This document shows, piece by piece, positions 17,499 to 27,106 of a stretch of DNA of 64,000 nt. Positions within the stretch are counted from its first letter, which is position 1. Each line of letters starts with the position of its first letter. Both the position numbers and the translations under genes were made by a program. The notes under the pieces were generated by a model. It was given only the letters and a program-made list of their open reading frames with translations. It did no database searches and had not been told where the DNA came from. Source of the stretch: Pseudomonas sp. (lineage in GTDB: Bacteria > Pseudomonadota > Gammaproteobacteria > Pseudomonadales > Pseudomonadaceae); assembly GCF_030683065.1 (NCBI RefSeq), contig NZ_JAUXMX010000024.1, positions 1 to 64,000 on the forward strand, read 5' to 3'.

Positions 17499-18425
17499 AT
17501 GCTGCATTTTCTGCCCGCCGCCCTGCGCGGCCTGATTGGCGCAAGCCTGCTGGCCCTGAATACGCTGTTCTGGTGTTGGCCGCTGTTTTTCCTCGCCCTG
17601 CTCAAACTGCTGCTGCCGATACCCGCGCTACAGCGCCGGCTGCGCGACCTTATGCATGGAATTGCCGAGGCGTGGATTTCCAGCAACAAGTGCTGGATGG
17701 ACCTGCTTTCCCAGACCCGCTGGCACATCCAGGGCATCGAGCGTTTCGACAAACAGCACACCTACCTGGTGACGAGTAACCACCAGAGCTGGGTCGACAT
17801 TCTGGTGCTGCAATATCAACTCAACCGCCGCATGCCGCTGCTCAAGTTCTTCCTCAAGCAGGAATTGATCTGGGTGCCTGTCATCGGCCTGTGCTGGTGG
17901 GCGCTGGAGTTTCCCTTCATGAAGCGCTTCAGCAAGGAATACCTGGCCAAGCACCCGGAAAAGCGTGGCCAGGATCTAGCAACCACCCGCAAGGCCTGCG
18001 AGCGCTACAAAACTAACCCGGTGTCGGTCTTCAATTTCCTCGAAGGCACACGCTTCACCCCGGCCAAGCATGCCGCGCAGGGTTCGCCATTGCGCTACCT
18101 GCTCAAACCCAAGGCGGGCGGCATCGCGTTCGTGCTCGACGCCATGGGCGAACAACTGCACAGCATCGTCAACGTCACCATCCACTACCCGCAGGGCATC
18201 CCGGGCTTCTGGCAACTGCTCAGCGGCGAGATCGGCGAGGTTGTGGTGAACTTCAATGAATTGCCGATCCCGCAACAGTTCATCGGCCGCAACTATGATC
18301 AGGACGACGCCTACCGCCTCAGCTTTCAGCAATGGGTCAACCAGTTGTGGCAAGACAAGGACGCCGAGTTGGAGCGCCTGCATCAGCAGTACCCCGACCG
18401 TCGCACCAAGCCCCAGAGCCGGTAA
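17499..18425 (+). CDS. YihG-like lysophospholipid acyltransferase
   Basis: This 308-aa inner-membrane enzyme has hydrophobic N-terminal segments (about residues 5-45) and the glycerophosphate acyltransferase motifs: NHQSWVD (HX4D catalytic pair) and FLEGTRFTPAKH. It resembles E. coli YihG, which sets acyl-chain composition of phosphatidic acid. The start at 17499 (MLHFLPAALRGLIG) puts a hydrophobic anchor at the N-terminus. The ORF start at 17415 would include the REP-rich leader. The pta/ackA neighbourhood matches P. aeruginosa order. The stem-loop at the start codon suggests translational control. Confidence 0.85.
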   Translation: MLHFLPAALRGLIGASLLALNTLFWCWPLFFLALLKLLLPIPALQRRLRDLMHGIAEAWISSNKCWMDLLSQTRWHIQGIERFDKQHTYLVTSNHQSWVDILVLQYQLNRRMPLLKFFLKQELIWVPVIGLCWWALEFPFMKRFSKEYLAKHPEKRGQDLATTRKACERYKTNPVSVFNFLEGTRFTPAKHAAQGSPLRYLLKPKAGGIAFVLDAMGEQLHSIVNVTIHYPQGIPGFWQLLSGEIGEVVVNFNELPIPQQFIGRNYDQDDAYRLSFQQWVNQLWQDKDAELERLHQQYPDRRTKPQSR

Positions 18426-18493
18426 GGCATTACGAGAGCGCCGACACCGCTGGCACAACGTAAAAGGCTATGTAGCCGTTAGCTGTTGCAGCA

Positions 18494-18527
18494 CAAAAAA
18501 AGGCCCCCTGCTGCAGGAGGCCTTTTT
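18494..18527. terminator. Bidirectional terminator
   Basis: AAAAAGGCC...GGCCTTTTT with an inner CCTGC/GCAGG stem lies between the convergent acyltransferase and OmpA-like genes. A- and T-runs on both sides make it usable in both directions. Confidence 0.85.
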
Positions 18528-18556
18528 GTTGTGCGTCACATCAGAACAACTGGCTA

Positions 18557-19213
18557 CTACAGCGGGCGCAGGTTGATCTCGACGCGGCGATTCTGCGCAC
18601 GGCCGGCTTCGCTGGCATTGCTGGCGATGGGCTGGTTCGGCCCGGCACCGTAGGAAGAAATCCGCGACTGCATTACGCCATTGGCGGACAGGTAGGAAGC
18701 GACGCTTTGCGCGCGGCGATTCGACAGGTTCTGGTTCAGCTCCAACGAGCCGGTGCTATCCGTGTGACCGACGATATCGATACCGTTCTTGTCAAATTCC
18801 TTGAATACCGTGACCAGGGAATTGAGGGTCGGGTAGAAGCCGCTGGAAATATCCGCCGAGTTGCTGGCGAAGGTGATATTGCCCGGCATGATCAATTTCA
18901 GGTCATCGCCGTTGCGCTGTACCTGCACGCCAGTACCTTGCAGGGTCTGACGCAGTTTGGCTTCCTGGGTGTCAACGTAGTAGCCATAACCACCACCGGC
19001 GGCACCACCCACTGCTGCGCCGATCAAGGCACCTTTGGCCCGGTCTTTCTTGCTCGACGTCGCCGCACCAATCACCGCACCGGTTACCGCGCCAACACCA
19101 CCGTAGATCCCGGCTTTACCGGCTTCACGTTCGCCAGTGTAGGGGTTGGTGGTGCAGCCAGCGAGGAAGGTAATGCCCACTGCTGCAAATGCCAGATTGC
19201 GCCATTTAGTCAT
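18557..19213 (-). CDS. OmpA-family outer-membrane lipoprotein
   Basis: This 218-aa lipoprotein has a signal peptide and lipobox FLAGC (Cys20). A glycine-zipper segment follows (about residues 30-75, GIYGGVGAVTGAVIGAATSS), and then a C-terminal OmpA domain (about 105-218). The peptidoglycan-binding signature is DIVGHTDSTGSLELNQNLSNRRAQSV...GAGPNQPIASN...RRVEI. It should link the outer membrane to diaminopimelate of the cell wall, like YiaD/PAL-type proteins. It is convergent with the acyltransferase gene across a shared terminator. Confidence 0.93.
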   Translation of the reverse strand: MTKWRNLAFAAVGITFLAGCTTNPYTGEREAGKAGIYGGVGAVTGAVIGAATSSKKDRAKGALIGAAVGGAAGGGYGYYVDTQEAKLRQTLQGTGVQVQRNGDDLKLIMPGNITFASNSADISSGFYPTLNSLVTVFKEFDKNGIDIVGHTDSTGSLELNQNLSNRRAQSVASYLSANGVMQSRISSYGAGPNQPIASNASEAGRAQNRRVEINLRPL

Positions 19214-19326
19214 GCTTGTTCCTTTATTTTTTCGTGTTGTGACAGATCTTTATCCGGGTTTTCGAACCTGAATCAGACGTTAAGTTCCGATCCAGCTTAG
19301 CAATATCTGCCAGGAATATTTGCCAA

Positions 19327-19971
19327 TCATGCCCGCACGAATGGGTTCTCGCGCATTTCATCGCCCAGACGGGTGTCGTCGCCGTGGCCGGTGACGACCG
19401 TGGCGTCCTCGTCCAGGCGGTACAAGCGCTGCTTGATCGAACGCTCGATGGTCTTGTAGTCCCCACCCCACAAATCGGTGCGACCGATACCACGCTTGAA
19501 CAGGGTATCGCCGGCAATCAGCAGCTTGTCCTGGGGGAACCAGAAACTCATCGAACCCGGCGTATGCCCCGGCGTGTGCAGCGCGACCCCGCAACCGCAA
19601 TCCAACGCCTGATCATCGCTCAACCATTGATCCGGCGCCGGCACCGGCACATAGGGCACGCCGAACATGCTGCATTGCATCTCCAGATTGTCCCAGAGGA
19701 ACTGATCTTCCTTGTGCAGGTGCAGGGTCGCGCCGGTCTTCTCCTTCATCTGCCCGGAAGCGAGGAAGTGATCCAGATGGGCGTGGGTATGGATGATGCT
19801 CACCACCTTGAGGCCATGAGCCTCCAGGCGCGCCATGATCAACTCCGGATTGCCACCCGGATCGACCACAATCGCCTTCTTGGTCAGCGGGTCGCCGATG
19901 ATCGTGCAGTTGCACTGCAAAGGCCCGACAGGGAAGGTTTCGCGGATTAGCGCGGGTTGAGAGGCTTGCAT
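19327..19971 (-). CDS. Metallo-beta-lactamase-fold hydrolase (glyoxalase II-like, YcbL type)
   Basis: This 214-aa cytoplasmic hydrolase has the zinc-binding HTHAHLDH motif (about residues 61-68), a later HTPGHTPGS histidine, GDTLFKRGIGRTD for the bridging aspartate, and a final GHGDDT histidine. This is the short glyoxalase II-like branch, acting on thioesters. The exact substrate is not predictable. The ATG at 19971 (GGAG five bases upstream) is preferred to the ORF start at 20214. It is the last core-type gene before the restriction-modification island. Confidence 0.88.
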   Translation of the reverse strand: MQASQPALIRETFPVGPLQCNCTIIGDPLTKKAIVVDPGGNPELIMARLEAHGLKVVSIIHTHAHLDHFLASGQMKEKTGATLHLHKEDQFLWDNLEMQCSMFGVPYVPVPAPDQWLSDDQALDCGCGVALHTPGHTPGSMSFWFPQDKLLIAGDTLFKRGIGRTDLWGGDYKTIERSIKQRLYRLDEDATVVTGHGDDTRLGDEMRENPFVRA

Positions 19972-20305
19972 AGAGGCTCCACGAGGTTGAATGGCACAAT
20001 TTTGGCACGCTCGGCCTGAAAAATGCCAAGCAAGTAAGGCCCGATCAGCGGCATACCACAGCAGATGCAAAGGGTGACCCCAACAACCCCACGTATTCAA
20101 TAGCCCGACGACAATCCTTGAGCGTGCCCGCCCGGCGGCGACGACTGCCCAGCCGACCGAAGGAGCAAGACAAGAATCGAGAATGGTCGCCCCTGGGCAA
20201 GACGCCCCGCCCAATCAACGTCAAACAGGGTACATTTACGCCCATCGAGCACGATCAGCAGTGCCGGGATAGAGCGACATACCGGTTTTAAAGGGAATTG
20301 GAGTT
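19972..20305. other. Divergent intergenic region at the island boundary
   Basis: No gene is supported in these 334 bp between the hydrolase and hsdR. A GG-N10-GC pattern (TGGCACAATTTTGGCA at about 19993) loosely resembles a sigma-54 site but departs from consensus at the -12 TTGC box. No direct repeats or tRNA marking an integration site were found. Confidence 0.4.
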
Positions 20306-22669
20306 ATGGACAAGAAGTCGCTTTCCGAGCGGGACATCTGCAGCAAGTACATCGCCCCAGCCGTCCAGCAAGCTGGCTGGGACATGCACAAACAGGTACG
20401 TGAGGAAGTCAGCTTTACCAAAGGCCGCATCATCGTCCGCGGCAAGCTGCACAGCCGGGGCGAATCGCGGCGTGCCGACTTCATCCTCTATCACCAGGCC
20501 AACCTGCCCATCGCCGTGATCGAGGCCAAGGACAACAAGCACACTGTGGGCTCCGGCATGCAGCAAGCCCTGGGCTATGCCGAGGCGCTGGATGTGCCGT
20601 TCGTGTTCTCCAGCAATGGCGATGGCTTTCTGTTTCACGACCGCAGCGGCACCGGCGCGCAGGTCGAAACCGAGCTGCGCCTCGACCAGTTCCCCAGCCC
20701 GACTGAACTCTGGCAGCGCTACTGCCAATGGAAGGGCCTGGATAACGCAGCCCAGCACAAAATCGCCGCGCCCTATTACGACGACGGCTCCGGGCGCCTG
20801 CCGCGCTACTACCAGAGCAACGCCATCAACCGCACGGTCGAGGCCGTGGCGCGCGGGCAGGATCGCGTGCTGCTGGTCATGGCCACCGGCACCGGCAAGA
20901 CCTACACCGCCTTCCAGATCATCTGGCGGCTGTGGAAATCCAAGCAGAAGAAACGCATCCTGTTTTTGGCCGACCGCAACATCCTGGTCGACCAGACCAA
21001 GAACAACGACTTCAAGCCGTTCGGCCAGGCGATGACCAAGATCGCCAAACGTCAGATCGACACCTCCTACGAGATCTACCTGTCGCTCTATCAGGCCGTC
21101 ACCGGCGCTGAAGAAGAGATGAACATCTACAAGCAGTTCTCCCGCGACTTCTTTGACCTGATCGTGATCGACGAATGCCACCGTGGCAGCGCCGCCGAGG
21201 ATTCCGCCTGGCGCGAGATTCTCGACTATTTCTCCAGCGCCACCCATGTCGGCCTCACCGCCACGCCGAAGGAAACCAAAGAGGTATCGAGCATCACCTA
21301 CTTCGGTGACCCGGTGTACAGCTACACCTTGAAGCAAGGCATCGAAGACGGCTTTCTCGCCCCCTACAAAGTGGTGCGCATCGACTTCGACAAAGACCTG
21401 CAAGGCTGGCGGCCGCCCAAGGGCATGCTCGACAAGAACGGCGAGCTGATCGAAGACCGCATCTACAACCTCAAGGACATGGACCGCACCCTGGTCATCG
21501 AGGCGCGCACCCAACTGGTGGCGCAGAAGGTCACCGAGTTCCTCAAGGCCACTGATCCGTTCCAGAAAACCATCGTCTTCTGCGACGACATCAACCACGC
21601 CGAGCGCATGCGCCAGGCCCTGGTCAACCTAAACCCCGAGCGTGTGGCCGAGAACCGCAAATACGTGATGCGCATCACCGGCGATGAGCAAGAGGGCAAG
21701 GCCGAGCTGGACAACTTTATCAACCCGGAAGCGCGCTACCCGGTCATTGCCACCACCAGCAAGCTGATGACCACCGGCGTCGATGCACAGACCTGCAAAC
21801 TGATCGTGCTCGACCAGCACATCAAGTCGATGACCGAGTTCAAGCAGATCATCGGCCGTGGCACCCGCATCAACGAGGACTACGGCAAATACTGGTTCAC
21901 CATCATGGACTTCAAGAAGGCCACCGAGCTGTTTGCCGACCCGGCCTTCGACGGTGACCCGGTGGTGGTCTATGCCCCCGAGGGCGATGAGCCGCCCGTG
22001 CCGCCTGACGATTTACTCGAAGGCGATGGCATCAGTGCCGGCAGCGATGCCGAGGGCGATGACCTGGAATTTACCGGAGATGACGGCGGCAAGAAGCGCA
22101 TCAAGTACGTCATCGACAGCATCCCGATCTACGTCATCGCCGAGCGCGTGCAGTATTACGGCCCGGATGGCCGGCTGATCACCGAATCGCTGCACGACTA
22201 CACCCGCGCCTGCGTGCAAAAACAGTTCGCCTCGCTGGATGACTTCCTGCGCCGCTGGAGTGATGCCGAGCAGAAGAAAGCCATCATCGACGAAATGGCC
22301 GCCCAGGGCGTGATGTGGGAAGCCCTGGCCGAAGAAGTGGAAAAGAAACAGGGCAAGCCCCTCGATCCGTTCGATTTGATCTGCCACGTCGCCTTCGACC
22401 AACCACCACTGTCGCGTAAAGAGCGCGCCGAGCAGGTGAAAAAGCGCAACTACTTCGCCAAGTATTCCGGCGCAGCCCGCCAGGTGCTGGAAGCGCTGCT
22501 GGATAAATACGCCGACACCGGCATCGAGCATATCGAGGACATCAAGATCCTCCAGCTCGACCCCTTCAGCCAGATCGGTGCGCCCATCGAACTGGTCAAG
22601 GCCTTTGGCGGCAAGGCCGGTTACAACCAGGCCATCCATGAACTGGAAGACGCGCTTTACGCCAGTTAG
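20306..22669 (+). CDS. hsdR: Type I restriction enzyme R subunit
   Basis: This 787-aa motor and nuclease subunit belongs to a type I restriction system that translocates and cuts unmethylated DNA. The N-terminal PD-(D/E)xK nuclease is intact: Asp58 (RRADFIL) and Glu73-x-Lys75 (VIEAKD). Superfamily 2 helicase motifs follow, with Walker A ATGTGKT (192-198), DECH (289-292), the TATP motif (GLTATPKE) and motif VI ([12 protein letters not shown]). Length fits the shorter EcoEI-like R subunits. It is first in the order R-M-S, separated from hsdM by 175 bp that contain REP sequences. All catalytic motifs are present, so it is probably active. Confidence 0.95.
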   Translation: MDKKSLSERDICSKYIAPAVQQAGWDMHKQVREEVSFTKGRIIVRGKLHSRGESRRADFILYHQANLPIAVIEAKDNKHTVGSGMQQALGYAEALDVPFVFSSNGDGFLFHDRSGTGAQVETELRLDQFPSPTELWQRYCQWKGLDNAAQHKIAAPYYDDGSGRLPRYYQSNAINRTVEAVARGQDRVLLVMATGTGKTYTAFQIIWRLWKSKQKKRILFLADRNILVDQTKNNDFKPFGQAMTKIAKRQIDTSYEIYLSLYQAVTGAEEEMNIYKQFSRDFFDLIVIDECHRGSAAEDSAWREILDYFSSATHVGLTATPKETKEVSSITYFGDPVYSYTLKQGIEDGFLAPYKVVRIDFDKDLQGWRPPKGMLDKNGELIEDRIYNLKDMDRTLVIEARTQLVAQKVTEFLKATDPFQKTIVFCDDINHAERMRQALVNLNPERVAENRKYVMRITGDEQEGKAELDNFINPEARYPVIATTSKLMTTGVDAQTCKLIVLDQHIKSMTEFKQIIGRGTRINEDYGKYWFTIMDFKKATELFADPAFDGDPVVVYAPEGDEPPVPPDDLLEGDGISAGSDAEGDDLEFTGDDGGKKRIKYVIDSIPIYVIAERVQYYGPDGRLITESLHDYTRACVQKQFASLDDFLRRWSDAEQKKAIIDEMAAQGVMWEALAEEVEKKQGKPLDPFDLICHVAFDQPPLSRKERAEQVKKRNYFAKYSGAARQVLEALLDKYADTGIEHIEDIKILQLDPFSQIGAPIELVKAFGGKAGYNQAIHELEDALYAS

Positions 22670-22677
22670 CCGAACGC

Positions 22678-22762
22678 TTGTAGGGTGCGCCGTGCGCACC
22701 AGGGCCAGTTCGTAGGATGGGTCGGGCCGCGCAGGTTGAGCGCAGCGATACCCATCAAAGGC
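22678..22762. repeat. REP-type sequences between hsdR and hsdM
   Basis: GTAGGGTGCGCCGTGCGCACC is the inverse of the core seen seven times in the tandem array at 33795-34170. GTAGGATGGGTCGGGCCGC...GCGATACCCATC is another familiar Pseudomonas intergenic repeat. Their presence inside the hsd locus separates hsdR from hsdM. Confidence 0.7.
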
Positions 22763-22844
22763 TACCCCAAGGTGCCCATGCAACCCATAACGGCTAAATA
22801 GCCTTTACAATCCCCCGCTTTGCCGCACCCACCGAGAATTCGTC

Positions 22845-24329
22845 ATGTCGATCAGCTCCACCATCAAATCCATCCAGGACATCATGCGCAAAGACGTCGG
22901 CGTCGATGGCGACGCCCAGCGCATTGGCCAGTTGGTCTGGCTGCTGTTCCTGAAGATTTTCGATGACCGCGAGCTGGAATGGGAGCTGATGGACGACAGT
23001 TACCAATCGCCGATCCCCGAGAGCTGCCGCTGGCGCACCTGGGCCGCCGACCCGGAAGGCATGACCGGTGACGACCTCAAGGGCTTTATCGACAACAACC
23101 TGTTCCCGCAGCTGCAGAACCTGCACGAGTACAGCAACACGCCATCGGCCTTCGTGGTGCGCGGCGTGTTTGAAGATGCCTACAACTACATGAAGTCCGG
23201 CCAGCTGCTGCGCCAGGTGATCAACAAGATTCAGCAAGGCGTGGACTTCAACAAAGCCCAGGAACGCCACGAGTTCGGCAATCTCTACGAGCAACTGCTG
23301 CGCGACCTGCAAAACGCTGGTAACGCCGGTGAGTTCTATACCCCGCGCCCGGTCACCGAATTTATGGTGCGCATGGTCGACCCCAAGCTGGAAGAAAAGG
23401 TCATGGACCCGGCCTGCGGCACCGGCGGCTTTCTCACCTGCGCCATCGAGCACAAGCGCAGCCGCTATGTAAAAACCGCCGAGGACGAACGCACCCTGCA
23501 AGCGAGCATCTTCGGCGTGGAGAAAAAGCCGCTGCCGCACCTGCTGGCCACCACCAATATGATCCTGCACGGCATCGAGGTGCCGAGCCAGATCCGCCAC
23601 GACAACACCCTGAGCAAACCGCTGATCAGCTGGGGCCCGAGTGAGCGCGTGCACTGCATCGTCGCCAACCCGCCGTTCGGCGGCATGGAAGAAGACGGCA
23701 TCGAAACCAACTTTCCCGCCACCTTCCGCACCCGCGAAACCGCCGACCTGTTTCTGGTGCTGATCATGCAGCTGCTCAAGGACGGTGGCCGTGCCGCCGT
23801 GGTGCTGCCCGATGGCTTCCTGTTCGGCGAAGGCATCAAGAGCCGCATCAAGGAAAAGCTGCTGACCGAGTGCAACCTGCACACCATCGTTCGCCTGCCC
23901 AACGGCGTATTCAACCCCTACACCGGCATCAAGACCAACCTGCTGTTCTTCACCAAAGGCACGCCGACCAAACAGGTGTGGTTCTACGAGCATCAGTACC
24001 CGGCCGGCGTTAAGAACTACTCGAAAACCCGCCCCATGCGCATCGAAGAATTCGCCGTGGAACAAGACTGGTGGGGCAGCGAGGCCGATGGCTTTGCCGC
24101 ACGGGTGGAGAACGAATTCGCCTGGAAGGTCGGCGTCGAAGAGCTGCAAGCGCGCAACTGGAACCTGGACTGCAAAAACCCGCATATCGGCGAACAGATC
24201 AGCCACGACCCGGACGAGTTGCTGCGCAACTACGCCAGGCTGCAAGGCGAAATCAGCGAGCTGCGCGACCAGCTTAAGGCGGTGCTGGCTGAAGCCCTTG
24301 CCTCTGATAAAGAGGAGCGCCAGGTATGA
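22845..24329 (+). CDS. hsdM: Type I DNA methyltransferase M subunit
   Basis: This 494-aa N6-adenine methylase subunit has an N-terminal helical HsdM_N domain (about residues 5-130) and the catalytic domain. Motif I is DPACGTGGF (188-196) and motif IV is NPPF (275-278). With HsdS it methylates the bipartite target, and with HsdR it forms the restriction complex. The ATG is well placed at 22845. hsdS overlaps by four bases (ATGA), implying coupled translation and balanced M:S stoichiometry. Confidence 0.95.
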   Translation: MSISSTIKSIQDIMRKDVGVDGDAQRIGQLVWLLFLKIFDDRELEWELMDDSYQSPIPESCRWRTWAADPEGMTGDDLKGFIDNNLFPQLQNLHEYSNTPSAFVVRGVFEDAYNYMKSGQLLRQVINKIQQGVDFNKAQERHEFGNLYEQLLRDLQNAGNAGEFYTPRPVTEFMVRMVDPKLEEKVMDPACGTGGFLTCAIEHKRSRYVKTAEDERTLQASIFGVEKKPLPHLLATTNMILHGIEVPSQIRHDNTLSKPLISWGPSERVHCIVANPPFGGMEEDGIETNFPATFRTRETADLFLVLIMQLLKDGGRAAVVLPDGFLFGEGIKSRIKEKLLTECNLHTIVRLPNGVFNPYTGIKTNLLFFTKGTPTKQVWFYEHQYPAGVKNYSKTRPMRIEEFAVEQDWWGSEADGFAARVENEFAWKVGVEELQARNWNLDCKNPHIGEQISHDPDELLRNYARLQGEISELRDQLKAVLAEALASDKEERQV

Positions 24330-25909
24330 CAGCGCTGCTCACCGAAAATCTGCCGCTACTGGCCGGTGCGCCTAATGGCATCAAAAAGCTGCGTGAGCTG
24401 ATTCTGGAGCTGGCGGTGCGGGGCAGGTTGCTTGAGCAGAACTCCAGTGGTGAGCCTGCCAGCGAGCTGTTGGAAAGTATTGCGAAAGAGAAAACGTTAC
24501 TCATTGAAAATAAGACCATTCGAAATGGAAAGCCGTTACCCGATATCGAACAAGATGAAATGCAGTTCAAGCTACCCATTGGCTGGGAATGGGTACGACT
24601 AGGTCAGATCGGTGATTGGGGGGCTGGGGCAACTCCTGCTAGAGGGAACTCAAGTTACTACGGCGGTGAAATGCCTTGGTTCAAATCGGGCGAGCTGGTT
24701 GCAGACTTCATTTCAGATTCGGACGAGTCGGTAACTGATCTAGCGCTTAAAGAGTGCTCATTGCGTCGAAATAAACCGGGAGACGTACTCATTGCAATGT
24801 ACGGCGCGACCATTGGTAAAACGGCAATCTTGAGCGTGGAAGGCACAACAAATCAGGCTGTCTGCGCCTGCACGCCGTTCAATGGTGTGTTCAATAGATA
24901 TTTGCTGCTTACCCTCAAAGCGCTTAAATCGAACTTCATTGGACAAGGCGCTGGTGGAGCGCAGCCAAACATCTCACGAGAAAAAATCGTCGCCACGGTA
25001 ACAGGACTTCCTCCTCTCGCCGAACAACACCGCATCGTCGCCAAAGTCGATGAACTGATGGCCCTCTGCGACAGCCTGGAAGCCCAGCAGGCCGACGCCG
25101 AAAGCACCCATACCCAACTGGTGCAAGCGCTGCTCGACAGCTTGACCCAAACCAGCGACGCCACCGAGTTCGCCACCAACTGGCAACGCCTGGCCGAACA
25201 CTTCCACACCCTATTCACCACCGAACCCAGCATCGACGCCCTCAAGCAAACATTCCTTTGCTTAGCTGCCGATGGACGCCTGGTTAGTTCAGATGTGCCT
25301 GCAGCTCATTTGTCTCTTTCAGATGTGATTGATGGTGACTCGCTGAACGGTTCGTCCAAAAAGCCACAAGACACACCAAGCGCTGTAGAAATTCTTCGAA
25401 TAAGCGCAGGCACCGGAGTTGCGGACTTCCTTACTGATGAATACGAGCACAAGTGGGCAGACGTTACGGAGGCGGAAATACAAAAATTCCTTTTGGCTAA
25501 AGACGATCTCCTAGCCTGCCGATTCAATGGAAACCTTCACTACGTCGGAGCTTTTTCCCTCTACTGCGGCAACAGAGGTGTGCCTCAAATTTTCCCAGAC
25601 AAACTCATCCGATTCCGGGCTGACCGCAATAAAGCTTCGCCTCATTACCTCAAATACATATTGAACGCAGCTCCTGCGCGAGCGCAGATTGAGTCGTTTT
25701 GCGCGACCACCGTCGGAAATATCGGTATCAGTGCCAAGAATCTAAAAACGATAAAACTACGCCTGCCCTCGCTGGAAGAACAAAGCAATATTGTTAACCG
25801 TCTAGATCAGCTTATGGCCCTCTGCGACCAACTGAAAACCCGCCTAACCCAGGCCCGCCAGCTCAACGAACAACTGGCCAGCACCCTGGTCGAGCAGGCG
25901 GTGGCGTGA
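24326..25909 (+). CDS. hsdS: Type I specificity subunit
   Basis: This 527-aa target-recognition subunit has two target-recognition domains (about residues 65-215 and 320-480), each followed by a conserved helical spacer. The spacers read LPPLAEQHRIVAKVDELMALCD and LRLPSLEEQSNIVNRLDQLMALCD. These near-repeats are the usual HsdS dimer-like symmetry. The recognition domains are visibly lower in GC than the conserved parts, consistent with domain swapping by transfer. The start overlaps the hsdM stop and the end overlaps the next gene. DNA specificity cannot be predicted from the sequence alone. Confidence 0.93.
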   Translation: MTALLTENLPLLAGAPNGIKKLRELILELAVRGRLLEQNSSGEPASELLESIAKEKTLLIENKTIRNGKPLPDIEQDEMQFKLPIGWEWVRLGQIGDWGAGATPARGNSSYYGGEMPWFKSGELVADFISDSDESVTDLALKECSLRRNKPGDVLIAMYGATIGKTAILSVEGTTNQAVCACTPFNGVFNRYLLLTLKALKSNFIGQGAGGAQPNISREKIVATVTGLPPLAEQHRIVAKVDELMALCDSLEAQQADAESTHTQLVQALLDSLTQTSDATEFATNWQRLAEHFHTLFTTEPSIDALKQTFLCLAADGRLVSSDVPAAHLSLSDVIDGDSLNGSSKKPQDTPSAVEILRISAGTGVADFLTDEYEHKWADVTEAEIQKFLLAKDDLLACRFNGNLHYVGAFSLYCGNRGVPQIFPDKLIRFRADRNKASPHYLKYILNAAPARAQIESFCATTVGNIGISAKNLKTIKLRLPSLEEQSNIVNRLDQLMALCDQLKTRLTQARQLNEQLASTLVEQAVA

Positions 25910-26616
25910 TGAGCGAAACCTTCAATATCTACTGCGACGAGTCCTGCCATCTGGAGAACGATGGCCAGAAGGCCATGGTACTGGGTGCCGTCTGGTGCCC
26001 GGAGGCCAAGCGTCTGGAGATTGCCCAACGTCTGCGTGAAATTAAGGTCAGGCACAAGCTACCGGCGGATTTCGAGATCAAGTGGACCAAGGTGGGTTCG
26101 ACCAAGCTGCAGTTCTACCTGGACTGCATCGACTATTTCTTCGATGACGACGATCTGCATTTCCGCGCCCTGATCGTGGCCGACAAGGCGCGCCTCAATC
26201 ATCAGCAGTTCCGGCAGAGTCATGATGACTGGTACTACAAGATGTACTTCTCGATGCTCAAGACCATCTTCGAGCCAGATGCCGGTTATCACGTTTATAT
26301 CGACATCAAGGACACCCTGGGGCATGAGAAGGTCGCCAAGCTCCATGAGGTGCTGGCCCACAATGCCTATGACTTCTCGCGCAGGGTGATTCGCCGGGTG
26401 CAACGCATCCACTCCCATGAAGCCGAACAACTGCAGCTGGCTGACTTGCTGATCGGCGCGCTGTCCTATCTGCATCGCGGGCTTGCCGGCAGCGAAGCCA
26501 AGCAGCGCCTGATCGAACGTATCCGTGAGCGCAGCCGCTACAACCTGAAGCAGAACACGCTGCTGCGTGAGTCCAAGTTCAACCTGTTCCTTTGGAACGG
26601 GAGCAATGGGGTATGA
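25909..26616 (+). CDS. DUF3800 protein (predicted RNase H-fold nuclease) coupled to hsdS
   Basis: This 235-aa protein starts with the DUF3800 hallmark IYCDESCHLEN. Further acidic residues follow (VYIDIKDTLGH) and a C-terminal EAEQLQLADLLIGALSY helix. DUF3800 is considered related to the RNase H fold, so a nuclease role is inferred from family literature. The start codon overlaps the hsdS stop (TGATG). A GTG three bases earlier is possible. Tight overlap on both sides places it in the hsd operon. It may be an accessory defence nuclease or a passenger gene. No experimental role is known to me. Confidence 0.8.
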   Translation: MSETFNIYCDESCHLENDGQKAMVLGAVWCPEAKRLEIAQRLREIKVRHKLPADFEIKWTKVGSTKLQFYLDCIDYFFDDDDLHFRALIVADKARLNHQQFRQSHDDWYYKMYFSMLKTIFEPDAGYHVYIDIKDTLGHEKVAKLHEVLAHNAYDFSRRVIRRVQRIHSHEAEQLQLADLLIGALSYLHRGLAGSEAKQRLIERIRERSRYNLKQNTLLRESKFNLFLWNGSNGV

Positions 26617-27098
26617 GCCTGCCGGGATGGCTGCCGCCACTGGAGGAGTTTACGGATTACGGGGGCGATTTTGCTCGTTACCTGGACGCCATCTACCAGG
26701 TCTTCTGTGCCGACTTCGTTGAGTCGAAACCTGTGTTTGCCGGTAAGCGCTTGGGCTTGAAACGCCACCCGATCATCCAGGGCAAGGAGGCCACCTTCTG
26801 GCACATGATTTCCGAAGGCAACGACGAGGCGGAGCGCCTGCCCGACTTGAGACGCTGTGAGCGCATTCGTTGGCCCAGACCGATTATCGAAAATGCTGCA
26901 GACGCCGCGCTCAAGGTCTGGCGCGAGCCAAACGGTTCAGGTCATCGCGTGCTGATCTGGTTTGCAGAAGCCAAATACCTGGTGGTACTGGACGAGCGCA
27001 AGGACTACATCCTGCCGTGGACGGCCTACCCGGTTGAGCGGGAGCATCAGCAGAGAAAACTGGAAAGGCGCTGGGAGCGGCATAGCGGGGGGAATTAG
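26613..27098 (+). CDS. Unrecognised protein, possibly BECR-fold nuclease, coupled to DUF3800
   Basis: This 161-aa soluble protein overlaps the DUF3800 stop by four bases (ATGA). I do not recognise it with certainty. The central part, RRCERIRWPRPIIEN...VLIWFAEAKYLVVLDERKDYILPWTAYPVEREHQQRKLER, resembles domains described in phage polyvalent proteins as BECR-like (barnase/colicin E5/RelE) nucleases. Conserved Arg/Trp/His residues precede a hydrophobic beta hairpin and a final WTAYPVE strand. This assignment is inference. With DUF3800 it would form a two-gene module behind the type I system. The ATG at 26613 is chosen for the overlap. Confidence 0.55.
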   Translation: MSLPGWLPPLEEFTDYGGDFARYLDAIYQVFCADFVESKPVFAGKRLGLKRHPIIQGKEATFWHMISEGNDEAERLPDLRRCERIRWPRPIIENAADAALKVWREPNGSGHRVLIWFAEAKYLVVLDERKDYILPWTAYPVEREHQQRKLERRWERHSGGN

Positions 27099-27106
27099 GC
27101 TGGCCG

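Noticed and set aside
19990-20012. Sigma-54 promoter (TGGCACAATTTTGGCA)
   Set aside because: GG-N10-GC spacing fits, but the -12 box is TGGC and not TTGC, and the nearest downstream gene is 300 bp away.
20288-21598. 436-aa minus-strand ORF
   Set aside because: It is antisense to the catalytic part of hsdR. The same reasoning excludes 22794..24245 opposite hsdM and 13864..15093 opposite ackA.
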